A DNA stretch of 17,340 nt from CAYRIY01 sp964424335 (GTDB lineage Bacteria; Bacillota; Limnochordia; DTU080; RSA5). The notes below the pieces were generated by a model. It was not told the origin of the DNA, made no database searches, and worked only from the letters and a program-made list of their open reading frames with translations. A program made the position numbers and the translations under genes. Below, piece after piece: positions 1 to 7,252 of the stretch; the first letter of the stretch is position 1, and each line of letters opens with the position of its first letter. The stretch spans positions 1-17,340 of the forward strand of contig CAYRIY010000081.1 of NCBI GenBank assembly GCA_964424335.1, read 5' to 3'.

Positions 1-1
1 T

Positions 2-43
2 GGCATCGAATGGAACTACGTTCCGATCGTGACCGCCTGGTGA
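2..43 (+). CDS. C-terminal end of an unidentified protein (partial)
   Basis: Reading from base 2, thirteen codons give the tail GIEWNYVPIVTAW followed by a TGA stop at 41-43. The codons end mostly in G or C, as in the real genes nearby, and a strong hairpin begins 25 bases after the stop, which is a normal gene end. Too little is present to name the product. The competing frame starting at base 1 stays open to base 127 but would run through the hairpin and gives a low-complexity, Arg-rich sequence, so it is less likely. Confidence 0.4.
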   Translation, partial: GIEWNYVPIVTAW

Positions 44-67
44 ACACGGTCGCCGCCCGTCGCTCCG

Positions 68-99
68 AGGCGGTGTCGGGTTACGGCGCGACACCGCCT
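68..99. terminator. Strong hairpin after the partial gene, terminator-like without T-run
   Basis: An 11-bp perfect stem (AGGCGGTGTCG at 68-78 with its complement at 89-99) encloses a 10-base loop. It lies between the end of the partial plus-strand gene and the end of the minus-strand DUF6232-like gene. Neither side has a run of T, so it is not a textbook intrinsic terminator. It may still end or stabilise transcripts from both sides. The bases at 81-97 read on the minus strand recur exactly at 7071-7087. Confidence 0.4.
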
Positions 100-155
100 G
101 ATGATGACGGGGTCATTAATGCGACTTGACGTGTAGCCAGTTGCACGTCCACGGA

Positions 156-557
156 TCAGGAGGACATGCGAGACGTAAACATCGAATGCCGGAGCGCCGC
201 CACAAAGCGGTCGGCTTCGCCAAAGCTCCACGGTGTGCCCTTGATGCGGCGGGAGTGGCCGGCTGTCGTCGTGATGACCACGGCGGGAGATCCCCACATC
301 AATAGGACGCCGATCAGCGAGAGGAGCGACGCCGAAGCGACCCCGACGGGGTGACTCAGGACCGGGTAAAACACGGACGCAAGGAGGAGGAAGCCGACGC
401 CCATCCCCGTGTGCCGCACCACTACCTGGCGGACCGAGCGGATCTGGCTGAGCGGGATCTCCCGTATGGCCGCCTTCGATCTCTTGCTCTTGACCCACAC
501 CGCCTCGGTCCCATGAATCGTGCCAAATCGAGTGTGTACATGCGTCGCAGCGTTCAT
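156..557 (-). CDS. Small DUF6232-like membrane protein
   Basis: A 133-residue protein. An N-terminal part of about 50 residues carries the pattern 'VWVKSKRSKAAIREIPLSQI' that resembles the DUF6232 opening (a short beta region with a basic 'I..IPLSQI' segment). It is followed by two hydrophobic stretches (about residues 52-68 and 74-95) likely to span the membrane, then a short tail with 'VVITTTAG'. The function of the family is unknown. The ATG at 557 is preceded by AAAGAGG about nine bases upstream, a fair ribosome site. It is divergent from the oxidoreductase at 657, sharing a 99-base AT-richer gap that must hold promoters for both. The overlapping minus-strand frame 16-498 is a Pro/Arg-rich shadow. 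The domain assignment is by eye. Confidence 0.65.
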   Translation of the reverse strand: MNAATHVHTRFGTIHGTEAVWVKSKRSKAAIREIPLSQIRSVRQVVVRHTGMGVGFLLLASVFYPVLSHPVGVASASLLSLIGVLLMWGSPAVVITTTAGHSRRIKGTPWSFGEADRFVAALRHSMFTSRMSS

Positions 558-656
558 CGCATTCGCCTCTTTCTTGATTTGAGTTTCAATCCATTGTTAG
601 CCCATATTCAAACCGCCTATTCAACTTTTTTGGAAATATTGCAGGAGTGATGACGT

Positions 657-1679
657 GTGATCCGGTGGGGAATCATCGGCTGCGGAGATGTAACGGAGAA
701 AAAGAGCGGTCCCGGCTTTCAAAAGGCGAACGGATCCACGCTCGTGGCCGTCATGCGGCGGAGCGGGGAAAAGGCCAGAGATTACGCCGAACGCCACGGG
801 GTACCCAAGTGGTACGATGATGCGGACGCCCTGATCAACGATCCGGATGTCGATGCGGTATCCATCGCGACGCCACCGGGAACGCATCTTTACTACGCCC
901 TCAAGGTGTGCGCGGCTGGAAAGCCTGCGTATGTCGAAAAGCCCCTTGCCCGCAATATGACGGAAGCTGCGCACATGGTCGACGCCTTCGAACAAGCCGG
1001 GGTCAAGCTCTTCGCGGCCTACTACCGCCGGGCGCTGCCGCGCTTTGTAAAGACCAAGGAGCTGATCGAAGGTGGGGCGATCGGGACCCTCACCGGCGTT
1101 GCGTACCGGTATGTGAGCGGCGCCGATGCCAGGATCGATCCCGAGCGCCTCCCATGGCGGCTCGACGCCAAAGAGTCAGGCGGCGGCCTTTTCATGGACC
1201 TGGGTTGCCATACGCTGGACGTCATCGATTTCATCGCCGGACCGCTGTCTGACGTGGCGGGGACGGCAGCGAACGCCACCAGGCGCATCGACGTAGAGAA
1301 TTCGGTGGCGATGAGCTTTGCGGTGGGAGGCGGCATTCCCGGCACGGCGCAATGGAACTTCGCCACGATCGGATCGGAGGATTTGATCGAGTTCCACGGA
1401 TCGCGGGGGCGCATCGCGCTCTCAACATTTGGGGACGAACCGGTTCGCCTCATCACGGAGAAGGGCACGGAGACGTTCGAGTTGCCAAACCCCGTGCACG
1501 TGCAGCAGCCGCTCATCCAGTCGATCGTCGACGAGTTGCTCGGCCGGGGGATCTGCCCCAGCACGGGTAGCAGCGCCTTGAGGACGGCGGTCGTCATGGA
1601 CCAGGTCTTGGCCGGATACTACGGCGGCAGGGACGATGCGTTTTGGGAGCGGCCCGAGACGTGGAGCCGGCGGGCGTAA
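657..1679 (+). CDS. Gfo/Idh/MocA family NAD(P)-dependent oxidoreductase
   Basis: A 340-residue soluble enzyme of the family that oxidises or reduces hydroxyl/keto groups of sugars and inositols with NAD(P). The N-terminal Rossmann motif is GIIGCGDV (residues 5-12). The family motif EKP has its catalytic Lys at residue 95. The C-terminal alpha/beta substrate domain carries DLGCHTLD (residues 181-188), which supplies the usual Asp/His pair. Length is normal for the family. The GTG start at 657 is chosen because AGGAG at 643-647 sits nine bases upstream; the ATG at 650 is in another frame. It is a single-gene unit, convergent with the M20 peptidase gene. Opening motifs such as 'WGIIGCGDVTEKKSGP' and 'VEKP' resemble anhydrofructose-reductase-like members, but the substrate cannot be told. 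Confidence 0.93.
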   Translation: MIRWGIIGCGDVTEKKSGPGFQKANGSTLVAVMRRSGEKARDYAERHGVPKWYDDADALINDPDVDAVSIATPPGTHLYYALKVCAAGKPAYVEKPLARNMTEAAHMVDAFEQAGVKLFAAYYRRALPRFVKTKELIEGGAIGTLTGVAYRYVSGADARIDPERLPWRLDAKESGGGLFMDLGCHTLDVIDFIAGPLSDVAGTAANATRRIDVENSVAMSFAVGGGIPGTAQWNFATIGSEDLIEFHGSRGRIALSTFGDEPVRLITEKGTETFELPNPVHVQQPLIQSIVDELLGRGICPSTGSSALRTAVVMDQVLAGYYGGRDDAFWERPETWSRRA

Positions 1680-1762
1680 GATCCGCAAAACGCCGGTCGC
1701 CTGGCTCCGCCTGCCGGATGACATACTCCTACCCTGCGTACGCCGTACACATGCGTATGCCG

Positions 1763-1816
1763 ATGCCGTGCTCGAGCGCATGCCGTGCTCGAGCGCATGC
1801 CAACTCGAGCACAGGC
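1763..1816. repeat. 17-bp tandem repeat and hairpin between convergent genes
   Basis: Two perfect tandem copies of a 17-base unit (1763-1779 and 1780-1796) are followed by a degenerate third. The second copy's GTGCTCGAG (1785-1793) pairs with CTCGAGCAC (1804-1812) around a 10-base loop. The stem extends by GCC (1782-1784) with GGC (1814-1816) across one bulged A. It lies between the convergent ends at 1679 and 1841, where a bidirectional terminator is expected, but there is no T-run. Nothing else is visible in this 161-base gap. Confidence 0.5.
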
Positions 1817-1840
1817 CGTACTCGTGCACGCGCCGTCCGG

Positions 1841-3079
1841 CTACGCATCGCACCAGCGCTGCTGCCACTCGAGCCCGGCGAGCCGGTAGGCTTCGACGGA
1901 TCGCTCAAATTCGCTTAAGGGTAGGTGCTCATTTACTTGGTGCGCCTGATCGAGGGAACCGGGGCCCCAGATCACACCGGGCAATCCGGCGTCGTGCACG
2001 ATGAACGACAAGTCGCAGCAGGCGGTAAAGCCCGCAATGTCGGGGGTGGGGCCACTCGTCTCCTGTCGCTCCGAACCGGGAGGGGCGAGGTCGTCTCGGA
2101 TGCTCTTGCCGACCGCTCTTGTGATCTCCACGATCGGAGCGTCTTCCGGCGTGACGGGCGCTTCAAGGATCCGCAGCACCTCGACGCGAATCTCTGCATC
2201 GGGGTATTTCTGTTGCACCCGCTCGACCGCTTGCTCGATTTGGGCTAGGGCATCGCGGGCTTGCTCGCCGGGAACGAGCCTGCGGTCGACGTGGATCGTG
2301 CACCGGGCGGGAATGACATTGGGGGCCGTTCCACCGGCGATGGTGGTTACGGCGAGCGACGCGTGGCCGGTCCAACGCTCGGTTTGTAGCGCGACTTCGG
2401 GCGCCAACGCCTCGAGCTCGTGTACGAGCGACGCAATCGGGTAGATTGCGTTGACACCGGCATCAGGCTGGCTCGAGTGCGCCGGCTTGCCATGGGCGGT
2501 GATGTGAGCCCGAAGCGTGCCTTTGGCTGCGATCATGGGAACGAGCGAGGTCGGTTCGCCGACGATCACCGAGCCTTCCATGCCGCGCTCCACCTCCATG
2601 CGCGTGCCGAGCCCGCCGCGCTCCTCGCCGTCGACAATCATGAGCTCGAGGTCGGACGGGCCCCGCCACGACTCGGCAAGCAGGACGAAGGCCGCCGCCA
2701 TCGCGGCGACGCAACCTTTGGCGTCGCAGGCGCCGAGTCCGTAAAGGCGCCCGTCGACTTCGGTTGGGGAGAGGTAGGGATACCGCCACCTTTCGACGTC
2801 TGACGGGGGGACCGTGTCGATGTGGCTGTTGAAAATGAGTCGGCGTCCCTCCAACGGGAGCGTTTTTGACCCGCGTCGATTCCCGCGGACGGTCGCTGAC
2901 ATCGATAGAACTGCGCCATCTTTTGCGCGCAGCTCCCCGTCGATGCCGCGCATTCTAAGCCAGTCCCGCAGCGTTTCTAAAGCTCCCGTCGCGCCCGCCG
3001 GTTCCCAAGTCGGCATGGCGACAAGCGTTCTCAGGAGGGGAAGGGCCAATGTCTTTGCAGCTTCGAGGGAGCTTGTCAA
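1841..3079 (-). CDS. M20 family metallopeptidase / amidohydrolase (ArgE/DapE type)
   Basis: A 412-residue cytosolic di-zinc hydrolase of the M20 family, which removes N-acyl groups or cleaves dipeptide-like amides. Expected residues are all present: SHIDTVP (metal His86, catalytic Asp88), GACDAKG (bridging Asp119), EE at 152-153 (general base and ligand), GEPT (Glu175) and a C-terminal His380. A dimerisation/lid domain fills about 185-300. The start is TTG at 3079, with AAAGGAG 11 bases upstream; no ATG or GTG fits better. It is divergent from the isomerase-sulfatase operon. Members range from acetylornithine deacetylase to carboxypeptidases. In this context it could remove an acyl group from an amino sugar or amino acid, which is inference. 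Confidence 0.92.
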   Translation of the reverse strand: MTSSLEAAKTLALPLLRTLVAMPTWEPAGATGALETLRDWLRMRGIDGELRAKDGAVLSMSATVRGNRRGSKTLPLEGRRLIFNSHIDTVPPSDVERWRYPYLSPTEVDGRLYGLGACDAKGCVAAMAAAFVLLAESWRGPSDLELMIVDGEERGGLGTRMEVERGMEGSVIVGEPTSLVPMIAAKGTLRAHITAHGKPAHSSQPDAGVNAIYPIASLVHELEALAPEVALQTERWTGHASLAVTTIAGGTAPNVIPARCTIHVDRRLVPGEQARDALAQIEQAVERVQQKYPDAEIRVEVLRILEAPVTPEDAPIVEITRAVGKSIRDDLAPPGSERQETSGPTPDIAGFTACCDLSFIVHDAGLPGVIWGPGSLDQAHQVNEHLPLSEFERSVEAYRLAGLEWQQRWCDA

Positions 3080-3139
3080 TGTTTGGCGAACTCCTTTTTT
3101 TATGAGGTCCTAACAGGGTATGTGATTAATCTTGGCCGA

Positions 3140-3151
3140 GTTCGACCGAAC
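3140..3151. promoter_or_regulatory. Short inverted repeat upstream of the isomerase-sulfatase operon
   Basis: The 193-base gap between divergent genes (3080-3272) contains GTTCG-AC-CGAAC at 3140-3151 and the 8-bp palindrome GATTAATC at 3124-3131. Either may be an operator for the operon starting at 3273 or for the M20 gene. I could not find a convincing -35/-10 pair, so the assignment is tentative. Confidence 0.2.
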
Positions 3152-3272
3152 ACCTTGAGAAAGCTTCCTAGAAAACCGGTCTGGCCAGCGTCCCCACCGA
3201 TCGCCCACGAGGACCGGCGGTGCCGACAGCAAGGATCTTAACCATCATTCAAACAAAGGAGCAAGACGGACC

Positions 3273-4157
3273 ATGCCCAAACTCGCGGCGTTCCCCAAGG
3301 CCTTTATGGATCAGCTCTGCATCGAGCGGAGCATGACCATCTTTCAGTGGATCGAGATGGCGGCGACCTTGAACGTCGAAGGCCTCGAAATGTACCCCGG
3401 CTTTTTTACTTCCTTTGAGCCGGCGCACTTGGACGACGTGCGCAAAGCCGCCAACGACCAAGGCATGTCGATTCCCATGTTTTGCTACTCACCGGATTTC
3501 ACGCAGACCGACAAATCGAAGCGAGAGGCGGAGGTGCAGCGGGCGCTCGAAATCTTGGACGTCGTGGCGCGGCTGCAAGGTGAGACGTGCCGGGTTCTCT
3601 CAGGCCAGGCGTACCCGGAGGTCTCTCGTGCGGACGGCGTCAAGTGGACGGTCGAGTGTATCCAAAGCTTGATTCCCGAGGCCAAGGCTCGTGGGATCAC
3701 CCTGGTCATGGAGAACCATTACAAGGACAACTACTGGATCTATCCCGAGTTTGCCCAGAAGTCGGACGTCTTTTGGGAGATCGTGTCCCAGATCGATTCG
3801 CCCAACTTTGGCGTGAACTACGACCCTTCCAACGCAATCATTGCTCAAGAGGATCCGCTGGATGTGCTCGAACTCGTAAAGCATCGCGTCGTCACCATGC
3901 ACGCGAGCGACCGTCACCTAAAGCCCGGCTACACGTGGGACGACATCAAGGTGCAGGACGGTTCGAAAGGGTACGCTGCGGCGCTTTCCCACGGTGTCAT
4001 CGGAGAGGGGTTAAACGATTACGATGCGATCTTTCGCATCTTGAACGACGTCGGGTTTGACGGCTGGATCTCGCTCGAAGACGGGGAGAACGGCCTCGAT
4101 GAGATGGCCCGGTCGGTCGAATTTTTGCGGGAAAAGATCGAAGCACACTTTCGTTAG
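3273..4157 (+). CDS. TIM-barrel sugar (phosphate) isomerase/epimerase, AP-endonuclease-2 family
   Basis: A 294-residue protein of the xylose-isomerase-like TIM-barrel superfamily (sugar phosphate isomerase/epimerase, AP_endonuc_2), which isomerises, epimerises or eliminates on keto-sugars using one divalent metal. The four usual metal ligands are visible: Glu147 (VMENHY), Asp184 (NYDPSN), His210 (TMHASD) and Glu269 (SLEDGE). There is no signal peptide. The ATG at 3273 follows AAAGGAG with an 11-base gap. It is first in a tight operon: the sulfatase starts 15 bases after its stop, and a Gfo/Idh/MocA oxidoreductase follows. That pairing suggests that it acts on the keto product of the oxidoreductase. 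The exact reaction is not readable from sequence. Confidence 0.92.
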   Translation: MPKLAAFPKAFMDQLCIERSMTIFQWIEMAATLNVEGLEMYPGFFTSFEPAHLDDVRKAANDQGMSIPMFCYSPDFTQTDKSKREAEVQRALEILDVVARLQGETCRVLSGQAYPEVSRADGVKWTVECIQSLIPEAKARGITLVMENHYKDNYWIYPEFAQKSDVFWEIVSQIDSPNFGVNYDPSNAIIAQEDPLDVLELVKHRVVTMHASDRHLKPGYTWDDIKVQDGSKGYAAALSHGVIGEGLNDYDAIFRILNDVGFDGWISLEDGENGLDEMARSVEFLREKIEAHFR

Positions 4158-4172
4158 CGAGGAGCTCATTCG

Positions 4173-5612
4173 ATGAAGCGGCCAAACTTTTTATTCTTCA
4201 TGGTCGATCAAATGCAGGGCAGGACGCTCGAGCCAGGCCACCCTTGCATCACGCCCAACTTGGATGCGCTGGCCGCGCGGGGTGTGCGCATTACCAACGC
4301 GTACACGCCCAACGCAGTGTGTTCCCCGGCTCGGGCCAGCCTGATGACGGGCCTACTCCCGCACAATCACGGCGTGCTCGAAGTGACCCACGTCGTCGAT
4401 GACGACCAGAGTTGCCTGCGCACGGACCGCCCCCACTGGGCGCAGCGTCTAAGAAGCGCCGGCTATTTTACCGGCTACTTTGGAAAGTGGCACGTCGAGC
4501 GAACGAGCGATCTGAGCGCGTTTGGTTGGAGTGTCAATGGCGAGCTCAGCTCTCCATTGATGAAAGAGCGAGCCAAAAGGGACAAGATGCCCGATGCCAA
4601 GGTGCGCTTTTCGCTCGAGAAATGGAACGAACGCCCGCCCGGATACAAGCGAAACCGCCTGTACGGGGTTACCAACGAGCCGCCGGAGAGCCGGGGGATG
4701 GGGATCACGACAAGCCTTGCCCTCGACTTCCTCGACGAGGCGCTTGAAAAGTCCGAGCCTTGGTGCTGCTTTGTCAGTTTCAAGGAGCCCCACGACCCGT
4801 TCATTGCGGGTGAGGAAGCCTTCTCCCTCTACGATGTCGACTCGATTCCGCTGCCGCCCAACGTGTTTGACGACTTGCAAGGGCGGCCAGGCCTTTATCG
4901 CAAGTCGGCTGCCGTTTGGGAAGGAATGACCGAGCGAGAGAAGCGTGAGGCGGCGGCCTGCTACTACGCCTCGATTACGGAGATCGACGGGCTGTTTGGC
5001 AGACTGATCGCAAGGATCGAAGAGGCGGGAGCGCTCGAGGATACGATCGTCATCGTCACGAGCGACCACGGGGAACTGCTCGGGGCGCACGGCCTCTACT
5101 GCAAGAACATCTCCGCCTTCGAAGAGGTGTACAACATCCCAATGGTTTTCGCAGGTCCCGGGATTGCGAAAGGGGAGGTGGCACAAGCCCGGGTCGGGCT
5201 CCACGACCTTTGTCCGACCATCCTCGAGTGCGCTGGCCTCGAGCCCTTTGACGTTCCCGATTCGCGGTCATTTCGGCCCGCACTCCAGTCGCCGTCAGAG
5301 GCTGCCTCCGAGTACACGCAAGGTTTCGCCGAATACCACGGCGGCCGCTACCGCCTGACTCAGAGGGTGGTGTGGGATGGGCCGTGGAAGTACGTCCACA
5401 ATGGTTTCGACTTTGATGAGCTATACAATCTTGACGATGACCCGTACGAGATGAACAACCTGGCGGATGATCCAAACCACGATCCGGATCTGCGGCGCCT
5501 ATCGGCCCTGATGTGGAAAAAGGTGCGGGAGACCGGTGATCACTCGCTGTTGAACACGACTTACCCCCCGTTGCGCCTTGCGCCTTACGGCCCGGAAGGG
5601 ACGGACGGTTGA
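4173..5612 (+). CDS. Sulfatase (formylglycine-dependent, type I), no signal peptide
   Basis: A 479-residue alkaline-phosphatase-superfamily sulfatase that hydrolyses sulfate esters. The activation motif is C50-S-P-A-R54, whose Cys must be converted to formylglycine. Other expected residues are Asp12 (VDQ), Lys105/His107 (GKWH), His207 (EPHDPF), Asp298-His299 (TSDHGELLGAHG) and Lys311. The C-terminal 'DELYNLDDDPYEMNNLA' is typical of the family. The N-terminus goes straight into strand 1 with no signal peptide, so the enzyme should act in the cytosol on an imported substrate. ATG at 4173 is preceded by AGGAG at an eight-base spacing. It is the middle gene of the isomerase-sulfatase-oxidoreductase operon. 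No maturase (FGE or anaerobic radical-SAM type) is in the window. The substrate, probably a sugar sulfate, is inferred from neighbours. Confidence 0.95.
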   Translation: MKRPNFLFFMVDQMQGRTLEPGHPCITPNLDALAARGVRITNAYTPNAVCSPARASLMTGLLPHNHGVLEVTHVVDDDQSCLRTDRPHWAQRLRSAGYFTGYFGKWHVERTSDLSAFGWSVNGELSSPLMKERAKRDKMPDAKVRFSLEKWNERPPGYKRNRLYGVTNEPPESRGMGITTSLALDFLDEALEKSEPWCCFVSFKEPHDPFIAGEEAFSLYDVDSIPLPPNVFDDLQGRPGLYRKSAAVWEGMTEREKREAAACYYASITEIDGLFGRLIARIEEAGALEDTIVIVTSDHGELLGAHGLYCKNISAFEEVYNIPMVFAGPGIAKGEVAQARVGLHDLCPTILECAGLEPFDVPDSRSFRPALQSPSEAASEYTQGFAEYHGGRYRLTQRVVWDGPWKYVHNGFDFDELYNLDDDPYEMNNLADDPNHDPDLRRLSALMWKKVRETGDHSLLNTTYPPLRLAPYGPEGTDG

Positions 5613-5699
5613 GGGCGATGCTGCAATGCCTGGGAAGGAAGGTCTCGATCGGGCTATAACATTCCACTTGTGCATCACGAATAAGCTGGAGGGATGGAA

Positions 5700-6860
5700 G
5701 TGGCGAAAAAATACCGCGTCGGCGTAATTGGATTTGCACATATGCACATCAACACCTTGATCGATACGTTTGATCAGGAGTCCGCAGTCGAATGGGTCGC
5801 ATGCGCGGATACCAAGCCGGCCGTACCGACTCTGTCCGATCAAGATTCGACCAGGGTCTATAACCTGCGTCGAGCGCTCGAGAAAACGAAGATACCGAAG
5901 TCCTACGACGACTATGAGGAGATGCTCGAGAAAGAGCGCTTCGACATCATTCTGTTTTGCCCGGAAAACGCTCGCCACGGTGAAGTGGCCGAACGGATCG
6001 CCGCCCACGGGGCCCACATGATCACGGAAAAGCCGATGGCTGCGACGCTTCCGGAGGCGTTGCGGATGGTGCGGGCGGCCAAAAACGCAGGCGTAACGCT
6101 CGCCGTCAACTGGCCGATCACCTGGTCTTCGGCGGTGCGCAAGGCCAAGGAGTTGCTCGACGAAGGCGTAATCGGCGACGTCTGGGAGGTCAAGTGGCGC
6201 AACGGCAACTCGCTTGGTCCCTTTAGCTATGGCCAGACCATGACCGACGTCGAAAAAGGCGTCGAATGGTGGCACCAGGCGGCGCCGGGCGGCGGAGCGA
6301 TGCTCGACTACTGCTGCTATGGAGCGCTGCTCAGCCGCTGGTATTTTGGGGAGGCGGCCGAAGCGGCCTGGGGGATCAAGGCCAACGTGAACAGTCACTA
6401 CGGCGATGCGGACGACAACGGTGTCATTACCGTTCGCTTCCCCAAGGGAATCGGTATCCTCGAGGGGAGTTGGACCACGGTGAACGTAGGCGTGCCCAAC
6501 GGCCCCATCATCTACGGGACCAAGGGGACCATGATCGTCAACCACCCTGGGCGGACGCAGGTCGCCGTCTACAAGGAGAAAAAGACGCTCACGCACGAGC
6601 AACTTCTCGCAGAGACCAACAAGAAGGTGGCGGAAGGGTACCCTGTGCCCACGGAGGTCTACGATTCGGATCCGCTGCCCGAGGGGCGGGACACGCTCGC
6701 ACGGGAGTTCATCCATCACCTTGAGACGGGAGAGCCGCTGCACCCCACGTTGGACCTTGCGCTCAACATCGACGCGATGGCAATCCTCGACGCTGGGATC
6801 CGCGCCGCCGACAGCGGCAAGCTCGAATTGGTGAACGACATTCGCTGGTCGATCGGGTAA
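5700..6860 (+). CDS. Gfo/Idh/MocA family oxidoreductase (second copy)
   Basis: A 386-residue NAD(P)-dependent sugar oxidoreductase homologue. The Rossmann turn reads VGVIGFAHMH (residues 7-16) instead of GxGxxG, EKP has Lys111, and the position of the usual DLGxH motif reads LDYCCYGA. The C-terminal domain has the family's 'GTKGTM' strand. I chose the GTG at 5700 over the ATG at 5694: GGAGG at 5688-5692 is seven bases from the GTG but only one from the ATG. If the ATG were used the protein would be 388 residues. It is last in the sulfatase operon, 87 bases after the sulfatase. It could oxidise or reduce the desulfated sugar for the TIM-barrel partner. The changed motifs place it in a different subfamily from the copy at 657. 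Confidence 0.92.
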   Translation: MAKKYRVGVIGFAHMHINTLIDTFDQESAVEWVACADTKPAVPTLSDQDSTRVYNLRRALEKTKIPKSYDDYEEMLEKERFDIILFCPENARHGEVAERIAAHGAHMITEKPMAATLPEALRMVRAAKNAGVTLAVNWPITWSSAVRKAKELLDEGVIGDVWEVKWRNGNSLGPFSYGQTMTDVEKGVEWWHQAAPGGGAMLDYCCYGALLSRWYFGEAAEAAWGIKANVNSHYGDADDNGVITVRFPKGIGILEGSWTTVNVGVPNGPIIYGTKGTMIVNHPGRTQVAVYKEKKTLTHEQLLAETNKKVAEGYPVPTEVYDSDPLPEGRDTLAREFIHHLETGEPLHPTLDLALNIDAMAILDAGIRAADSGKLELVNDIRWSIG

Positions 6861-6898
6861 GGCCGGAGCTCATGGGTTATTGAGGCACGAGGTGTAGA

Positions 6899-6932
6899 GG
6901 TAGGGGGAGGGGCAAGCCCCCTTCCACCTACC
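6899..6932. terminator. Hairpin 38 bases after the sulfatase operon
   Basis: The arm GGTAGGGGGAGGGG (6899-6912) pairs with 6918-6932 around the loop CAAGC. It gives 14 pairs with one G-T pair and one bulged A (6926). It is very stable and sits where the plus-strand operon should end, but no T-run follows. It may pause polymerase or protect the mRNA 3' end. Confidence 0.45.
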
Positions 6933-6960
6933 ATCCCGTGTCTAACGTGCGGCGACTGCA

Positions 6961-7046
6961 ACGCTCCGAAATCCATTCCCAGTAAACCCTTTGGAAATGG
7001 ATAACAGAAAGAGCGTCCCCACGGCCTGGCAACTGACGGACGCTCT
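6961..7046. other. Mutually exclusive stems (switch-like or minus-strand terminator)
   Basis: GAGCGT at 7011-7016 can pair upstream with ACGCTC at 6961-6966. That pairing encloses an inner 11-bp stem with one mismatch (6971-6981 with 6992-7002). It can instead pair downstream in a 9-bp stem, AGAGCGTCC (7010-7018) with GGACGCTCT (7038-7046). The two folds exclude each other. Read on the minus strand, the 9-bp stem is followed at once by the T-rich TTTCTGTT, which resembles an intrinsic terminator. Confidence 0.4.
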
Positions 7047-7174
7047 CCATCTGAGGTGTGGCATTTTTCCGCGGTGTCGCGCCGTAAATTACCATTGCAT
7101 AACTCTAAGATCCAACTGGTAGGGAGCATCCTCTCCATTTTTTCCCGTCGTAAGCGGGATGAAGGGAGAGCTGG

Positions 7175-7215
7175 AGGCCATGGTCGGGACGCAAAACCCC
7201 TTCCCATGGCCTTTT
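7175..7215 (+). terminator. Intrinsic terminator, plus strand
   Basis: A 9-bp perfect outer stem (AGGCCATGG at 7175-7183 with CCATGGCCT at 7204-7212) has a possible inner GGG/CCC pairing and is followed by TTTTG. It would stop plus-strand transcripts coming from the sulfatase operon or from within this gap. Confidence 0.55.
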
Positions 7216-7226
7216 GTATGTCCAGG

Positions 7227-7252
7227 AAAAAATCGATCCGGCATCGGCGATC
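7227..7252 (-). terminator. Possible intrinsic terminator, minus strand
   Basis: On the minus strand a short stem (GAT-CG bulge-CCG, loop ATGC, CGG-ATC; plus positions 7235-7252) is followed by GATTTTTT (six T from 7232 down to 7227). The stem has only six pairs and a two-base bulge, so it is modest, but the T-run is good. No minus-strand gene lies between this site and the stronger hpf terminator, so it would serve an unannotated RNA or read-through. Confidence 0.3.

Noticed and set aside
16..498. 160-residue minus-strand frame
   Set aside because: Pro/Gly/Arg-rich, overlaps the better-supported DUF6232-like gene in another frame and runs through a hairpin.
571..630. Promoter for the first oxidoreductase
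   Set aside because: Several TTGA- and TATT-like strings exist in this AT-richer gap, but none has both boxes at proper spacing.
4449..5204. 251-residue minus-strand frame opposite the sulfatase
   Set aside because: Shadow of the sulfatase, whose motifs are unmistakable.
5499..6743. 414-residue minus-strand frame
   Set aside because: Antisense to the second oxidoreductase; long because of GC-rich codon structure, not because it is coding.
7160..7205. Resemblance to a c-di-GMP riboswitch (GGGACGCAAA)
   Set aside because: Only a short string matches; the other conserved elements and a downstream gene are missing, and the region folds as a terminator.
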